Source of the DNA: JANQEU01 sp965228045
GTDB taxonomy: Bacteria > Bacteroidota > Bacteroidia > Cytophagales > Cyclobacteriaceae
NCBI GenBank assembly: GCA_965228045.1
Contig: OZ245789.1
Coordinates: 3,410,001 to 3,474,000 of the forward strand
Reading direction: 5' to 3'
Length of the DNA stretch: 64,000 bases
Positions 1 through 9,149 of the stretch are shown in pieces. The position numbers and the translations under genes are program-made. Each line of letters starts with the position of its first letter. Position 1 is the first letter of the stretch. The notes beneath the pieces are model-generated. The model was not told where the DNA came from. It did no database searches and saw only the letters and a list, made by a program, of their open reading frames with translations.

Positions 1-1
1 A

Positions 2-2554
2 TTGGAGAAATCCATTGATCTCTCTCTCGAACGGCATCAACTAAAAAGAGAACTCCGTTTAGTTAAAAATCAATATGAACTCATCTTTGAAAATAACCCG
101 GTGCCTTCTCTGATATACGACCCGAAAACGAACCGCATCCTGAAAGCCAACCAAAATGCACTTGACCTCTATGGTTATTCCACTGAAACAATTCAGGGGC
201 TTACTTATGATGATCTGTTGGCTGAGTCTGGTGAAGATATGATCCAATCACTGACGCTGGATGATGACCCTAATACGGTAAAGGCCCATAATACTCAAAG
301 CGGTGAACACCTGTTAATTCAGGAATCCTCGACTCCAATCGTATACAGCGGGAAAGACAGAATACTGGTTTCATTGAAAAATGTCACAGAAACAGTTCAC
401 CTTCAAAACAAGCTGGCCAAAATCAATGAGCGATATGAGTATGTGACCATGGCCACTTCAGATATCATTTACGATTGGGATTTAAGCACAAACCGTATTT
501 TATGGAGCCAAAAAATCCTGAACTTGTTAGGATATGAGAATGATAAGGTAGAAGTAAATTTTAAAGAATGGGTGAATCAAATCCGCCCGGCGGACAGGAC
601 ACAGGTGCTTGAAAATTATGAGAGACTAATATCTGACAATTCTACAGTCACAAAGTTCTCTCAGGAATTCAAAGTCCGGAAAATAGACGGTTCGAGTATT
701 CATTTCACGGATTATGGTATAGTGATTCGAAATGAGGATCAAAAACCAATTCGTATCCTCGGAGCATTGAATGACATTACCACACAGAACAGAACAGAAG
801 TAGAATTACGCAGCTCAGAACTTAAGTTCAGCTCGATTTTCTACAATAGTCCTATTCCTAAAATCATTTTCGATCCGGCTACAAATGAACTTATTGAGAT
901 CAACAATATCGCACTGGAATCTCTTTTCGGCAATGAAAGCATAGACACCGAACTTCAGATGGAGTCCCTTTTTGATGACAAGCAGAGACAATATATCCTG
1001 TCCGTTCTTAATGAAAATCCGGCTGCAACCAGAGTTGATTTTGGAATGCTCGAGATTAAAATCCATACTCAGAATGTAAGACTATTTGATGCCTTCGGAG
1101 CATTTATTGAAGTCGAAAGCAAGTCTGCGGTACTTATAACACTGATTGACATTACGGAAAAAGTAAAGGCCGAAGCAGAGTCGAATGAATTAAGAATCAG
1201 ACAGAAGCTTGCCTTCGAAGCCTTATCCGCGGGTGTATGGGACTGGGACCTGAAAACCAATGATATCAAGTGGGATGAACAGATGTTCACCATATTCGAT
1301 GTCAGTCCGGAGGAAAGGGATGTAGAGAAAGCGTGGTTTAAGTCCATGGTCCCGGAGGATCAGGAAATGTTATTTAATGAAATCAAACTAGCCATAGAAA
1401 AGAATGAAGAATTGAGTACTTATTTCCGCATAAAAGGATCTAATGGAATCAAATACATTCGATCGCATGGAAAAATCATCCGAGATCAGAAAAACGATGC
1501 TGTGAGGATCGTTGGGATCAATTATGATGTCACTACTGAGATCGAATCCCAAAAATGGGTGGAAGCCATGCTTAAAGATCGGAATGACATCCTTGAAAGT
1601 ATTACGGATGGCTTTATTTCACTGGACGAAAATTGGACAATTGTCTACTGCAATCACTCAGCCGAAATTCTACTTAACAAATCCCGAAACTTCCTGACGG
1701 GACGTAAAATTGGGGTTTTGATGGAGGATATGATTGACCGATCAATAGTCTCAAAATTCGTTAAGGCTAAAAGACTAAGAAGAGAAGAAATTTTCGACGT
1801 TTATTATAATCCTGCGAAAAAGTGGCTAAGTATCAGGCTTATTCCCAAGAAGAACGGACTCGTAGTATATACCCAGGACATTACGGAAAAAAGACTCTTT
1901 CATGATAAGCTATTGGAGAGCAAACTGAGATCCCAGGATCAGGAACGAAACCGGATTGCCCGAGAGCTCCACGACGGTATTTTGCAGGAACTGACAGGCT
2001 GCTACTGGCAACTAAAAGCACTGGAGACGCTTGAAAAAAGTACTGATTTTGACAATAAACTGGACAGTGGTATAGAGTTGCTGCAAGACATTAGCCAACA
2101 AATACGAACCGTGTCACATGCACTTGCCTCCCCGGATCTGGACAGAATGACCATGTCTGAGCTGATAGAACGACTGCAGACAGGACTCAAATCCCAGGGT
2201 GAGGTCGAATTTAAATTCGATATCGATGATGATACCGACAAATACATTCTCTGTGACAAACTTAAAACCCACATCCTGAGAATAATCCAGGAATTGGTGA
2301 ACAATATCATTAAACACTCACGAGCTACATCCGCCTGTGTGAAGCTGGAAATCATTGGTAACCTCATTTTTCTCAACGTATCGGACAATGGCCGGGGGTT
2401 AAGAAATTCCAAAGGTGGCATAGGTCTGGCCAATATCCGCGAACGCATCGCAATTATTCACGGTGCCATAAGGTTTGAAAATTTAAGACAAGGCGGACTG
2501 CTCGTGTCAATGGAGATCCCAATAGAAGAAAACATATTAGAACCAACAAATTGA
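2..2554 (+). CDS. Multi-PAS sensor histidine kinase (5' end outside window)
   Basis: Sensor kinase of the NarX/DegS (HisKA_3) type, expected to autophosphorylate and pass phosphate to the regulator encoded 4 bp downstream. About five PAS/PAC units can be followed (roughly residues 25-130, 145-265, 275-395, 400-520, 530-640). The dimerisation/phosphoacceptor helix follows, with His657 in ARELHDG, then an HATPase_c domain with an N-box (ELVNNIIKHS), DNGRGL and GIGLANIRERI. No membrane segment is visible in the part present, so it is probably a cytoplasmic sensor. The reading frame is open to the left edge; the first in-frame start is a TTG at base 2 with no room for a ribosome site, so the gene almost certainly begins upstream. 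The ligand sensed cannot be told from sequence. Confidence 0.92.
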   Translation: MEKSIDLSLERHQLKRELRLVKNQYELIFENNPVPSLIYDPKTNRILKANQNALDLYGYSTETIQGLTYDDLLAESGEDMIQSLTLDDDPNTVKAHNTQSGEHLLIQESSTPIVYSGKDRILVSLKNVTETVHLQNKLAKINERYEYVTMATSDIIYDWDLSTNRILWSQKILNLLGYENDKVEVNFKEWVNQIRPADRTQVLENYERLISDNSTVTKFSQEFKVRKIDGSSIHFTDYGIVIRNEDQKPIRILGALNDITTQNRTEVELRSSELKFSSIFYNSPIPKIIFDPATNELIEINNIALESLFGNESIDTELQMESLFDDKQRQYILSVLNENPAATRVDFGMLEIKIHTQNVRLFDAFGAFIEVESKSAVLITLIDITEKVKAEAESNELRIRQKLAFEALSAGVWDWDLKTNDIKWDEQMFTIFDVSPEERDVEKAWFKSMVPEDQEMLFNEIKLAIEKNEELSTYFRIKGSNGIKYIRSHGKIIRDQKNDAVRIVGINYDVTTEIESQKWVEAMLKDRNDILESITDGFISLDENWTIVYCNHSAEILLNKSRNFLTGRKIGVLMEDMIDRSIVSKFVKAKRLRREEIFDVYYNPAKKWLSIRLIPKKNGLVVYTQDITEKRLFHDKLLESKLRSQDQERNRIARELHDGILQELTGCYWQLKALETLEKSTDFDNKLDSGIELLQDISQQIRTVSHALASPDLDRMTMSELIERLQTGLKSQGEVEFKFDIDDDTDKYILCDKLKTHILRIIQELVNNIIKHSRATSACVKLEIIGNLIFLNVSDNGRGLRNSKGGIGLANIRERIAIIHGAIRFENLRQGGLLVSMEIPIEENILEPTN

Positions 2555-2558
2555 AAAA

Positions 2559-3215
2559 ATGAAAGAAATATTATTAGTTGATGATCATAAGATCGTAAGA
2601 GACGGATTAAGATACTACTTTGAGACCGTAGATCGATATCACATCGCTGCCGAAGCAGAGAATGGTGAGCAGGCACTGGGCATATTGAAAGAAAATAAGT
2701 TTGACCTTGTGATTACCGACATCTCTATGCCTAAAATGGATGGAATTGATCTTCTTAAGGAGATCAAACAAATAAACCCGGACCAGCCGGTCCTGGCACT
2801 TACCATGCTGGACGAATCACGACACATCAAAAAAATGATCTCCTATGGTATAAATGGGTATTTGCTTAAAAATTCCAGTGAGGACGCCATTTTAAAAGCC
2901 ATCGACCGGATATTGGAAGGAGAAAAGTACTTTCCGGAAGAAGTCACACAAACTCTGATCAATGACATTGCCGGAAACAAAACACCCAAAAGAAGATTGA
3001 CTGTGGAGACTCCCCTCTCCCATCGGGAAAAAGAGATATTGGCACTAATTGTGGATGAATTGAGTAATCAGGAGATCGCCGACAAGCTGTTCATCAGCAC
3101 CAGGACTGTGGATGCCCACAAACGAAATCTGCTTCAGAAGACTGGCGCTAAAAATATTGCCGGACTTGTGATATATGCGCTGGAGCACGGAATTACCGGT
3201 ATGGTCGAAGAATAG
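2559..3215 (+). CDS. NarL/FixJ-family response regulator
   Basis: Two-domain DNA-binding response regulator of 218 residues. The N-terminal receiver has the acidic pair D8-D9, the phosphoacceptor Asp54 (ITDISMPKMDG) and the conserved Thr and Lys of the fold (ALTML, LLKNSS). The C-terminal LuxR-type helix-turn-helix (about residues 150-212) contains LSHREKEIL and the recognition region ELSNQEIADKLFISTRTVDAHKRN. It starts 4 bp after the multi-PAS kinase, so the two form one transcription unit and very likely a cognate pair. Targets are unknown; the small exported proteins just downstream are possible ones. Confidence 0.93.
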   Translation: MKEILLVDDHKIVRDGLRYYFETVDRYHIAAEAENGEQALGILKENKFDLVITDISMPKMDGIDLLKEIKQINPDQPVLALTMLDESRHIKKMISYGINGYLLKNSSEDAILKAIDRILEGEKYFPEEVTQTLINDIAGNKTPKRRLTVETPLSHREKEILALIVDELSNQEIADKLFISTRTVDAHKRNLLQKTGAKNIAGLVIYALEHGITGMVEE

Positions 3216-3379
3216 AGTATTTACCACATAGCGCATAGGTATATCTCTTAGTGGCTTTCATTAGCACTTTTCTTTACTCCCAATAACGTTTATACCCATT
3301 TAATTCAATTCAGTATTTCGCCATTGATTGACTAGACTGTTTTTCGAACTTTTGAAGAAGTAATTGAAAATAACTAGTC

Positions 3380-3856
3380 ATGAAACCATTCTACAAAATA
3401 CTGATCGCAATAACACTGTTCATCATTTCTACATCCATAGATGCCCAGTCACTCACGCTGTCATCTTATATGGAGCAGACCAGGGTAAGCCCTAAAATAG
3501 GAACTTCCGTGGGCTATCAATTTGTGTCAGAATACGCTTACACTGACTTTATTTTTGCAGCGGAAGTTGGTGGGTTTTACCAGCAAGAAGTAAGTACGGT
3601 TTCGGGTGAAAACGCTAAAAAAAGGCATCGGGAAAAATCCTTCTTTGGGATTTACATGGAGACACCGCTGGTTTATCTAAATAAGTTCTCCATGGGTCTC
3701 AATGTCAGGACGGGTATCCAGAACAAGGAGAATTTCATGATCACACCCTCGATCAAAGCCAAATACCAACCAGCTGATTTCATTTCGTTCTCGGCAGGTA
3801 TGGGTGCCCGATGTATGCAGCCCACCATGCTGCTTGATGTGAAAATCAGTCTGTAA
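3380..3856 (+). CDS. Small exported protein, paralogue of the next gene
   Basis: I do not recognise a named family. The 158-residue product has a clear Sec signal peptide (K-rich start, hydrophobic core, cleavage after IDAQ). The mature part is rich in alternating beta-type segments and contains GFYQQE near its middle and a C-terminal aliphatic strand ending in SL. The same plan, including the KGFYQQ motif and the C-terminal strand, recurs in the next gene, so the two look like tandem duplicates of a small periplasmic or outer-membrane beta protein. It follows the two-component pair in the same orientation after a 164-bp gap. Confidence 0.7.
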   Translation: MKPFYKILIAITLFIISTSIDAQSLTLSSYMEQTRVSPKIGTSVGYQFVSEYAYTDFIFAAEVGGFYQQEVSTVSGENAKKRHREKSFFGIYMETPLVYLNKFSMGLNVRTGIQNKENFMITPSIKAKYQPADFISFSAGMGARCMQPTMLLDVKISL

Positions 3857-3880
3857 TTATTTCAAATAAATCTTAAGGCC

Positions 3881-4375
3881 ATGAAAAGATCAATTCAAAA
3901 TTCAAAAGGTGAACTTCCCTATGTTATCCTATCTATCCAGGGTTTTATCAGGTTTTTTACCCTTGTGTTATCCCTGTTGATACTTTCCAAAGTAAACGGT
4001 CAATCTTTCCAGGCCTCCGCCATTGCCGACAAAACCGTAGTCGGACTTGAAAGAGGGCTGGAAGTTGGATACATCACCGAGAAAGGATGGGGTGCCAAAG
4101 GATTTTACCAGCAACTCCATGAAAGAAATGAATCTGAAGTCTCCGCAGGTCTTCATCAACTAGCCGGAATCTCCCTCCAAATGCCACTGAAACAGTGTGG
4201 CGGAATGGGATTTTATTTCAATACCAAGGCCGCGTTTGCAGACACAAAATACCTGGTAGTGATCCCCGAGTTACTAACTCAGGTAAATCTTGCAAGACAC
4301 CTGTCCATAGGATTAAGAACCGGACTTCGAAAAGGACAACCGGCTATGGGACTCCAGTTAAATGTTCAACTCTAA
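3881..4375 (+). CDS. Small exported protein, paralogue of the previous gene
   Basis: This 164-residue protein is predicted to be exported. After about 20 polar residues comes a hydrophobic stretch (FIRFFTLVLSLLILSKVNGQS) that fits a signal peptide. An internal start near that stretch is possible, but the annotated ATG is the first in frame. The mature region shares KGFYQQ, a repeated beta-strand pattern and the final aliphatic strand with the upstream neighbour, so it is read as a duplicate. No enzymatic motif is visible. It is co-oriented and closely spaced (24 bp) with its paralogue and 13 bp from the SiaC-like gene, suggesting a small operon. Confidence 0.68.
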   Translation: MKRSIQNSKGELPYVILSIQGFIRFFTLVLSLLILSKVNGQSFQASAIADKTVVGLERGLEVGYITEKGWGAKGFYQQLHERNESEVSAGLHQLAGISLQMPLKQCGGMGFYFNTKAAFADTKYLVVIPELLTQVNLARHLSIGLRTGLRKGQPAMGLQLNVQL

Positions 4376-4388
4376 ATAATTAGTTACC

Positions 4389-4793
4389 ATGCACGCTCTA
4401 AACATTCCAACAATATTAGATCCTTCAAAATCTTTCAAAAACTACTTTGTCGGAAACAGACTTTTTCTCCAGGAGTTAGGTGGACCTAACAATATAGAGG
4501 AAGATGTTAAAGGACTGATTTCAAAAATCGAAATTCATCTGACCTATCACGATGAATTTGATCTTTTTTTCGATGTTGAAAAAATAGAGGCACACCACTT
4601 GAAGGGATTATTCAGGTTATTTAGCTACCTGAATAAAAAACAGAGAAACGGAAAACAGGTTTCTGTAACGTGGATGTACGCCCACCTTGATCATGTCTCC
4701 AGAGAGCTCGGTGAAGACCTGGCATCATTATTTAATCTCAAATGCCAATATCAAGTAAAACACTCATGCAAAAACATAAAATTTTCCGCCTGA
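4389..4793 (+). CDS. SiaC-like (DUF1987) regulatory protein, divergent
   Basis: A 134-residue soluble protein. The segment VSVTWMYAHLDHVSRELGEDLASLF (residues about 93-117) resembles the conserved C-terminal signature of the DUF1987/SiaC family, in which a Trp-Tyr pair, an acidic run and GED precede the last helix. In Pseudomonas, SiaC is a phosphoswitch protein controlled by a kinase/phosphatase pair and modulates a diguanylate cyclase. Here the region that normally carries the phosphorylated Thr/Ser (FNTSS-like) reads LFFDVEKIEAHH (residues 59-70), so the acceptor is apparently missing. No SiaA/B/D partners lie in the window. The family call rests on the motif alone; alternatively it is an unrelated hypothetical protein. 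Confidence 0.55.
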   Translation: MHALNIPTILDPSKSFKNYFVGNRLFLQELGGPNNIEEDVKGLISKIEIHLTYHDEFDLFFDVEKIEAHHLKGLFRLFSYLNKKQRNGKQVSVTWMYAHLDHVSRELGEDLASLFNLKCQYQVKHSCKNIKFSA

Positions 4794-5332
4794 CCATGTT
4801 ATTAAATCTAATTGTAGCTTCCCCAGGCTGTGAAGAAGAATGGGACGGATATGAGCGCTTTTTCATCGGTGAAGGCAGTCATACATCCACTTACAGAATG
4901 GAACTCCTGGACAGCGATGTGCTCACATTTAATGCCATATTCGATTCCTCGGCCATCTACACCACCAGGCTGGAAGAGAATCAATGGGACTCCAACAAAT
5001 TGCTGGGTTTTGCAGATTGCAATGATGTCCATCATCAAAATAGTGCCAGATTTGGCTGGAGATGGCTGGATGGCAAAATCGACATCATGGCATATTGCTA
5101 TATCGATGGTGAGCGATATTTTGAAAAAATAGGTTCCACCACTCCCTTCTCCGAAGATCTGTATCAGATCCAGTTGACAGCCGACAGTTACCTTTTTACA
5201 TTTAACGGCACTCAGCTAGCGGTTCCAAGGAAAAATAAATGCGACCAGGGTGAATACTACATGCTTTTCCCGTATTTCGGAGGTGACGAAAAAGCGCCTC
5301 ATGACATTCTTATCCAGATTAGGCGAATTTGA
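4766..5332 (+). CDS. Putative lipoprotein of unknown function
   Basis: An in-frame ATG exists at 4742, inside the preceding gene. The ATG at 4766 is preferred because it directly begins a signal sequence (MQKHKIFRLTMLLNLIVASPGC) with a possible lipidation cysteine followed by EEE, a composition common in Bacteroidota lipoproteins. The lipobox is imperfect (SPGC). The mature part, about 165 residues, has several Trp, Tyr and Cys residues and looks like a beta-sandwich protein, but I recognise no family. It overlaps the SiaC-like gene by 28 bp and ends the rightward run that starts at 3380. Confidence 0.6.
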   Translation: MQKHKIFRLTMLLNLIVASPGCEEEWDGYERFFIGEGSHTSTYRMELLDSDVLTFNAIFDSSAIYTTRLEENQWDSNKLLGFADCNDVHHQNSARFGWRWLDGKIDIMAYCYIDGERYFEKIGSTTPFSEDLYQIQLTADSYLFTFNGTQLAVPRKNKCDQGEYYMLFPYFGGDEKAPHDILIQIRRI

Positions 5333-5571
5333 TTTATCATTTCATTAGTATTTCACTCGTGCTTCCAATTCCCGCACATCTATCTTATCAAATGATTAAT
5401 TTGGAGATATCCCTTTCACTAAGATTCAGCTAACCGCTGACAGGAAACTAAAACCACTAAGATCAAATTCTCGAGATTATTTATCATTTGCTAATATTCA
5501 CCTTACATTTGTATGGTATTGGCATACACTGGTTTTCCTAAAGAGCTTTGTTACTGTTAACCTAAGTACAA

Positions 5572-6024
5572 ATGAACCAGAAGAATAAAAAATCAATCCT
5601 TTGGGTTGATGATCGTCCTGAAGAACTCGAACTAGCCTCCCTGGCAGTTGAATTCTTCTCTGACAAAATCAACTTAATAACCTACTCAAGTGCTGAAAGC
5701 GCCCTCGAGTTCTTGTATGACGATTTATCCTCAAGTAACATTCAGCTGATTGTTCTGGATATGAACATGCCAAAAATGAATGGGATTGAGGTATTGCAGA
5801 CAATTAAAAGTTCAAACCTTCACTACATACCAGTCATCATACTCTCCAGTTCCGGCGAACCTGAGGATGTTCAAAAGGCATATAGAGCCGGAGCCAATGG
5901 ATATTCACAAAAACCTTCCAACTTTAACGATTTTCAAAATCTGGTCTCCAGTTTAATAACCTATTGGACAAAGCATAACGTGAGTTATGACCACAGTCCT
6001 TTAGAATTTACGAGTCCTGGCTAA
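5572..6024 (+). CDS. Single-domain response regulator (CheY-like)
   Basis: A 150-residue stand-alone receiver domain. It has the acidic pair D13-D14, the phosphoacceptor Asp63 in VLDMNMPKMNG, the switch Ser cluster (ILSSSG) and the conserved Lys-Pro (SQKPSNF). There is no output domain; the C-terminal 20 residues are polar. Such proteins act as phosphorelay intermediates or bind a protein target. It is transcribed alone after a 239-bp gap that contains a TACATTTG sequence (5504-5511) resembling a Bacteroidota -7 element, although the nearest upstream TTTG is closer than usual. Confidence 0.85.
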   Translation: MNQKNKKSILWVDDRPEELELASLAVEFFSDKINLITYSSAESALEFLYDDLSSSNIQLIVLDMNMPKMNGIEVLQTIKSSNLHYIPVIILSSSGEPEDVQKAYRAGANGYSQKPSNFNDFQNLVSSLITYWTKHNVSYDHSPLEFTSPG

Positions 6025-6135
6025 TTTATTTGATCCTGATCTCTGTCAAGCGAGCTTCGACCGTAGGATTAGTTAGAATTCACTGACATTAGACCGTCAA
6101 TTGAATTTGACAGACTATTCCTGTATGTGAGTAAC

Positions 6136-6164
6136 AAAAAAATCCTCCGGTTATCACCGGAGGA
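6136..6164 (-). terminator. Intrinsic terminator of the adhesin/PorP/OmpA unit
   Basis: A 9-bp perfect stem (TCCTCCGGT / ACCGGAGGA, loop of 4) at 6143-6164 is flanked on the left by seven A residues, giving a U-run for leftward transcription. It lies 66 bp beyond the stop of the OmpA/PD40 gene and would end that operon. Confidence 0.85.
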
Positions 6165-6229
6165 CTCGCGAACTACATAGTCACCAATACAAAATATAGA
6201 ACACAGTTACCTTTAGAGTTTTACATCAT

Positions 6230-8221
6230 TTACTCATCACGCATGGTGACAAGATCAGGAGATGGCTTCAGGATTTGTTCAAGATGAAACTCTACACGCC
6301 TGTCCTTCAGGTGTACATCTTCATCACAATTGTGACCTCGGGGGCAGGCTGAAGCCATCATTTCACCCATCGATTCCACGGAGACCCTGTTTTCGGACAC
6401 TCCAAGACTTACAAGCATTTTCTTCACGGAAGCAGCTCTTTGCCTGGCAAGTAACTCATTATACTCATCACCTCCATGAGAATCCGTATGTCCTTGAATT
6501 ATCAATCTAAGCCTTTCGTTGCTTTTCATTACTTTAAGAACTGATGACAGTTTCTCCTTTCCCTCTATAGGATCGGACTCATCAAATGGAAAAAACAGAT
6601 TCTCCACAATTACAGAATTGGTGGCCTCTACTCCGGAATTTACCTGTTCAATAAGATCCCGCTCCGAAATCACCAGGTTGATTGGTTCCCGGTTTTGTAT
6701 CAAAACAGCCATGTAGCTGGGTATTTGTCTTTGCTTTACGGGGATCTCCAGGTTCAATGCATGACTTTGATCCTTCAGGGAGATACTTCTTACAACATCT
6801 TCATAACCTGGATTCGTTGATACAACCCTGTATTCTTCACCCTCGATACCTTCAAACACAACAACGTCTTCTGCAATTCGATAGTCAACTTCCTTTCCGG
6901 TTCTCATGCTGACAATTTTTACATCTCCAAACACAGGCCTAGAGGTTTCCAAATCCACAAAGCTTGCCTTTACCTGCACCTTGTGAATACTGAAGGAATA
7001 GATGTCGTCTTCACCTTTTCCACCTTCCCTGTTGCTCGATAAGTATCCGCTTTTGCGGTCCTGATTGAGAGTAAAGGCAAAATCATCCCTGGGTGAATTC
7101 ACAGGATAACCCAGGTTTGTAACATCTTCCATTGACGCTATTTGCGTTTGATAAATATCCATACCCCCAAGTCCTTCATAGCCATTGCTGGAAAAATAAA
7201 GCACCTGATTCTCACCATCTATGAAAGGATAAAGTTCATCACCGGATGTATTGATAGGTAGATTTTCAGGCTTTGACCAGAGCTCTCCATCAAAAGTCGA
7301 CCTGTAAATATCAGTTCCTTTACTTCCCGGCATATTGCTCGCATAGTAAAGTGTATTGGTCGTCCTGTCAAACGATGGATGTGCGACAGAGTATGCTCTG
7401 GAATTGAAAGGCAAATCGGGTCCCTCTTCCCATCCTGACCCTGTATATAGGTATGACCTTAATCTGAGTGGATTCGAATTGTCTCTATCACCATTTCTGT
7501 TGCTTTCCGGGTAATTTTCTGTAACAAGGATCATTCCTAAATGTTCGATAAACTCGAATGGTCCCTGGTTTAGCTTATCGTTGAATACATCCAAAGCCAG
7601 GATCGAGTCCCCCTTTAGGATATATAAATTCAGGAACTCAGAACCATCTTTTAGGTTCTTGAATGAAAACAAACCTGGTTGGTCCCTTGAAGAGATAAAC
7701 GCCAGGGTATTACCCAGGTAAGCGGCATAAAAATCACTTCCATCCGAATTGAAATCAACCGGCCGTACGGAATAAGCCAGTGAGTCTGACAGATAATCCA
7801 TAATTCTGGCAAACCCTTTCTTTCTGTTGCTCACATACGCGCTTTGAGAACCTATTTTATCCAGTATCTCAGAAGCCTGATCATATTTCTTTTTGGATGC
7901 AAGTACTTCCGCGTATCTGACAACCGATGTACTGTCTGCATTGCCTTCACTAAGCATCTTTGAATAGTGCGCCTCAGCCTCATCAAAATCCCCCAATAGA
8001 AAATGGACATGTGCGATGCGTTTTATGTAGGTCAATGAATCCTTGCTATCTACTCTTAATCCTTTCTCAAAGGCATCAAGGGCAGTGAGGTAAGCCTCCT
8101 TTTCAAGAAAGTAATCTCCTCTCTTCAGGTAATTGAACTTACCGTCAATCAAAGGTATGTCCTGTGCTAAAGCCTGTAAGATGCATACTAATGCACCCAT
8201 AAATGTGATAATTGATTTCAT
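6230..8221 (-). CDS. OmpA-family protein with TPR and PD40 propeller
   Basis: A 663-residue envelope protein. It has a signal peptide (cleavage near LAQ), TPR-like helices (about 30-130), a WD40-like/PD40 beta-propeller (about 160-400, with repeats such as FISSRDQPG, YYASNMPGSKGTDIY, YFSSNGYEGLGGMDIY, YLSSNREGGKGEDDIY), a carboxypeptidase-regulatory-like segment, and a C-terminal OmpA peptidoglycan-binding domain (about 535-650, IIQGHTDSHGGDEYNELLARQRA). Proteins with this architecture accompany PorP/SprF and T9SS-sorted adhesins in gliding Bacteroidota and relate to PorE. It is the last gene of a three-gene leftward unit, 5 bp after PorP/SprF, and is followed by a strong terminator. Confidence 0.9.
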   Translation of the reverse strand: MKSIITFMGALVCILQALAQDIPLIDGKFNYLKRGDYFLEKEAYLTALDAFEKGLRVDSKDSLTYIKRIAHVHFLLGDFDEAEAHYSKMLSEGNADSTSVVRYAEVLASKKKYDQASEILDKIGSQSAYVSNRKKGFARIMDYLSDSLAYSVRPVDFNSDGSDFYAAYLGNTLAFISSRDQPGLFSFKNLKDGSEFLNLYILKGDSILALDVFNDKLNQGPFEFIEHLGMILVTENYPESNRNGDRDNSNPLRLRSYLYTGSGWEEGPDLPFNSRAYSVAHPSFDRTTNTLYYASNMPGSKGTDIYRSTFDGELWSKPENLPINTSGDELYPFIDGENQVLYFSSNGYEGLGGMDIYQTQIASMEDVTNLGYPVNSPRDDFAFTLNQDRKSGYLSSNREGGKGEDDIYSFSIHKVQVKASFVDLETSRPVFGDVKIVSMRTGKEVDYRIAEDVVVFEGIEGEEYRVVSTNPGYEDVVRSISLKDQSHALNLEIPVKQRQIPSYMAVLIQNREPINLVISERDLIEQVNSGVEATNSVIVENLFFPFDESDPIEGKEKLSSVLKVMKSNERLRLIIQGHTDSHGGDEYNELLARQRAASVKKMLVSLGVSENRVSVESMGEMMASACPRGHNCDEDVHLKDRRVEFHLEQILKPSPDLVTMRDE

Positions 8222-8226
8222 AATGT

Positions 8227-9132
8227 TTAGAAATATTTAGGTGTGACTATTTTTTCTTTGAACCACTTGAGCCTGTAGTTCAGTAAAATTTCATGTGAGG
8301 ATGCTGACATATTTCCAAGGTTAGCATCGATAATATGATCGTAGGCGTAGCCGATGGTAAACTTCTGATTTACTTTCATTTCCATCAAAAAGTTGATCGA
8401 CTCAGGTGGTCTGATCGACACACCCAGTGAAAGAATATCATAAAAGAAAACATTAAGGTTGTAATCCACTGACATTGGAGCTCCCTCCACTGCTTTCACG
8501 AGAACGTTCGGTTTTAACTTGACCTGCTCGGAGACCGCAAACACGGCTCCTGTGGTCAGAAAGTAATGTCTGGCTTGAGTAAAGATCTCCTCTCCTCCTG
8601 CTTCCACCGAATTGTTAAACAAGGTCGGCGCCGAAACCCCGAGATAAAATACGGGGTTATAATAGAATGCTCCTGCACCAAAATTTGGTTTCATGCCCGA
8701 TTGATCCTGACTAAAAGACTGATCTGCATTGATCGTATACAATGAACTCAGATCCGTCCTGTAATTCTGCATACCACCTTGCAGTCCCATACTCAATATA
8801 CCGTGCCCCATTACTACCTGATAAGAATAACCAAGCATAAAACTTGTCATTTTAGTTGCAGCGATCTCATCTCGCGTCAGCTGGAGACCAAGACCGATAT
8901 TTCGCGTAGGCACTGGTGAATGAACTGCCACTGTCTGTGTCCTGGGAGCACCTTCGACACCGGCCCATTGCCATCTGGACAAGGCCGAGGCACTCAGAGC
9001 GCCATGGCTTCCGATATAGCCAGGATTTATGGCCATACCGTTAAACATGTACTGGGTAAAGGCTACTTGCTGTTGTGCGCTTACAGCCAGGCAGCACAAC
9101 GTTAGCAGAATAAAAATTTGAATAGCTTTCAT
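8227..9132 (-). CDS. PorP/SprF-family type IX secretion outer-membrane protein
   Basis: A 301-residue beta-barrel protein of the PorP/SprF family. After a signal peptide (cleavage near VSAQ) comes the family's typical start QQVAFTQYMFNGMAINPGYIGSHG and the sequence FSRWQWAGVEGAPRTQ. Members anchor or deliver T9SS substrates with type B C-terminal domains and are usually encoded next to their substrate, as here: the giant adhesin lies 17 bp upstream. SprF itself is needed for SprB localisation in Flavobacterium; a dedicated role for this copy in displaying the neighbouring adhesin is inferred from position. Confidence 0.93.
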   Translation of the reverse strand: MKAIQIFILLTLCCLAVSAQQQVAFTQYMFNGMAINPGYIGSHGALSASALSRWQWAGVEGAPRTQTVAVHSPVPTRNIGLGLQLTRDEIAATKMTSFMLGYSYQVVMGHGILSMGLQGGMQNYRTDLSSLYTINADQSFSQDQSGMKPNFGAGAFYYNPVFYLGVSAPTLFNNSVEAGGEEIFTQARHYFLTTGAVFAVSEQVKLKPNVLVKAVEGAPMSVDYNLNVFFYDILSLGVSIRPPESINFLMEMKVNQKFTIGYAYDHIIDANLGNMSASSHEILLNYRLKWFKEKIVTPKYF

Positions 9133-9149
9133 TTGTATTGGTTTACTAG

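Noticed and set aside
5487..5511. Full Bacteroidota promoter before the single-domain response regulator
   Set aside because: TACATTTG fits a -7 element, but the nearest TTTG is only 13 bp upstream, shorter than the usual spacing, so it is mentioned only within the gene entry.
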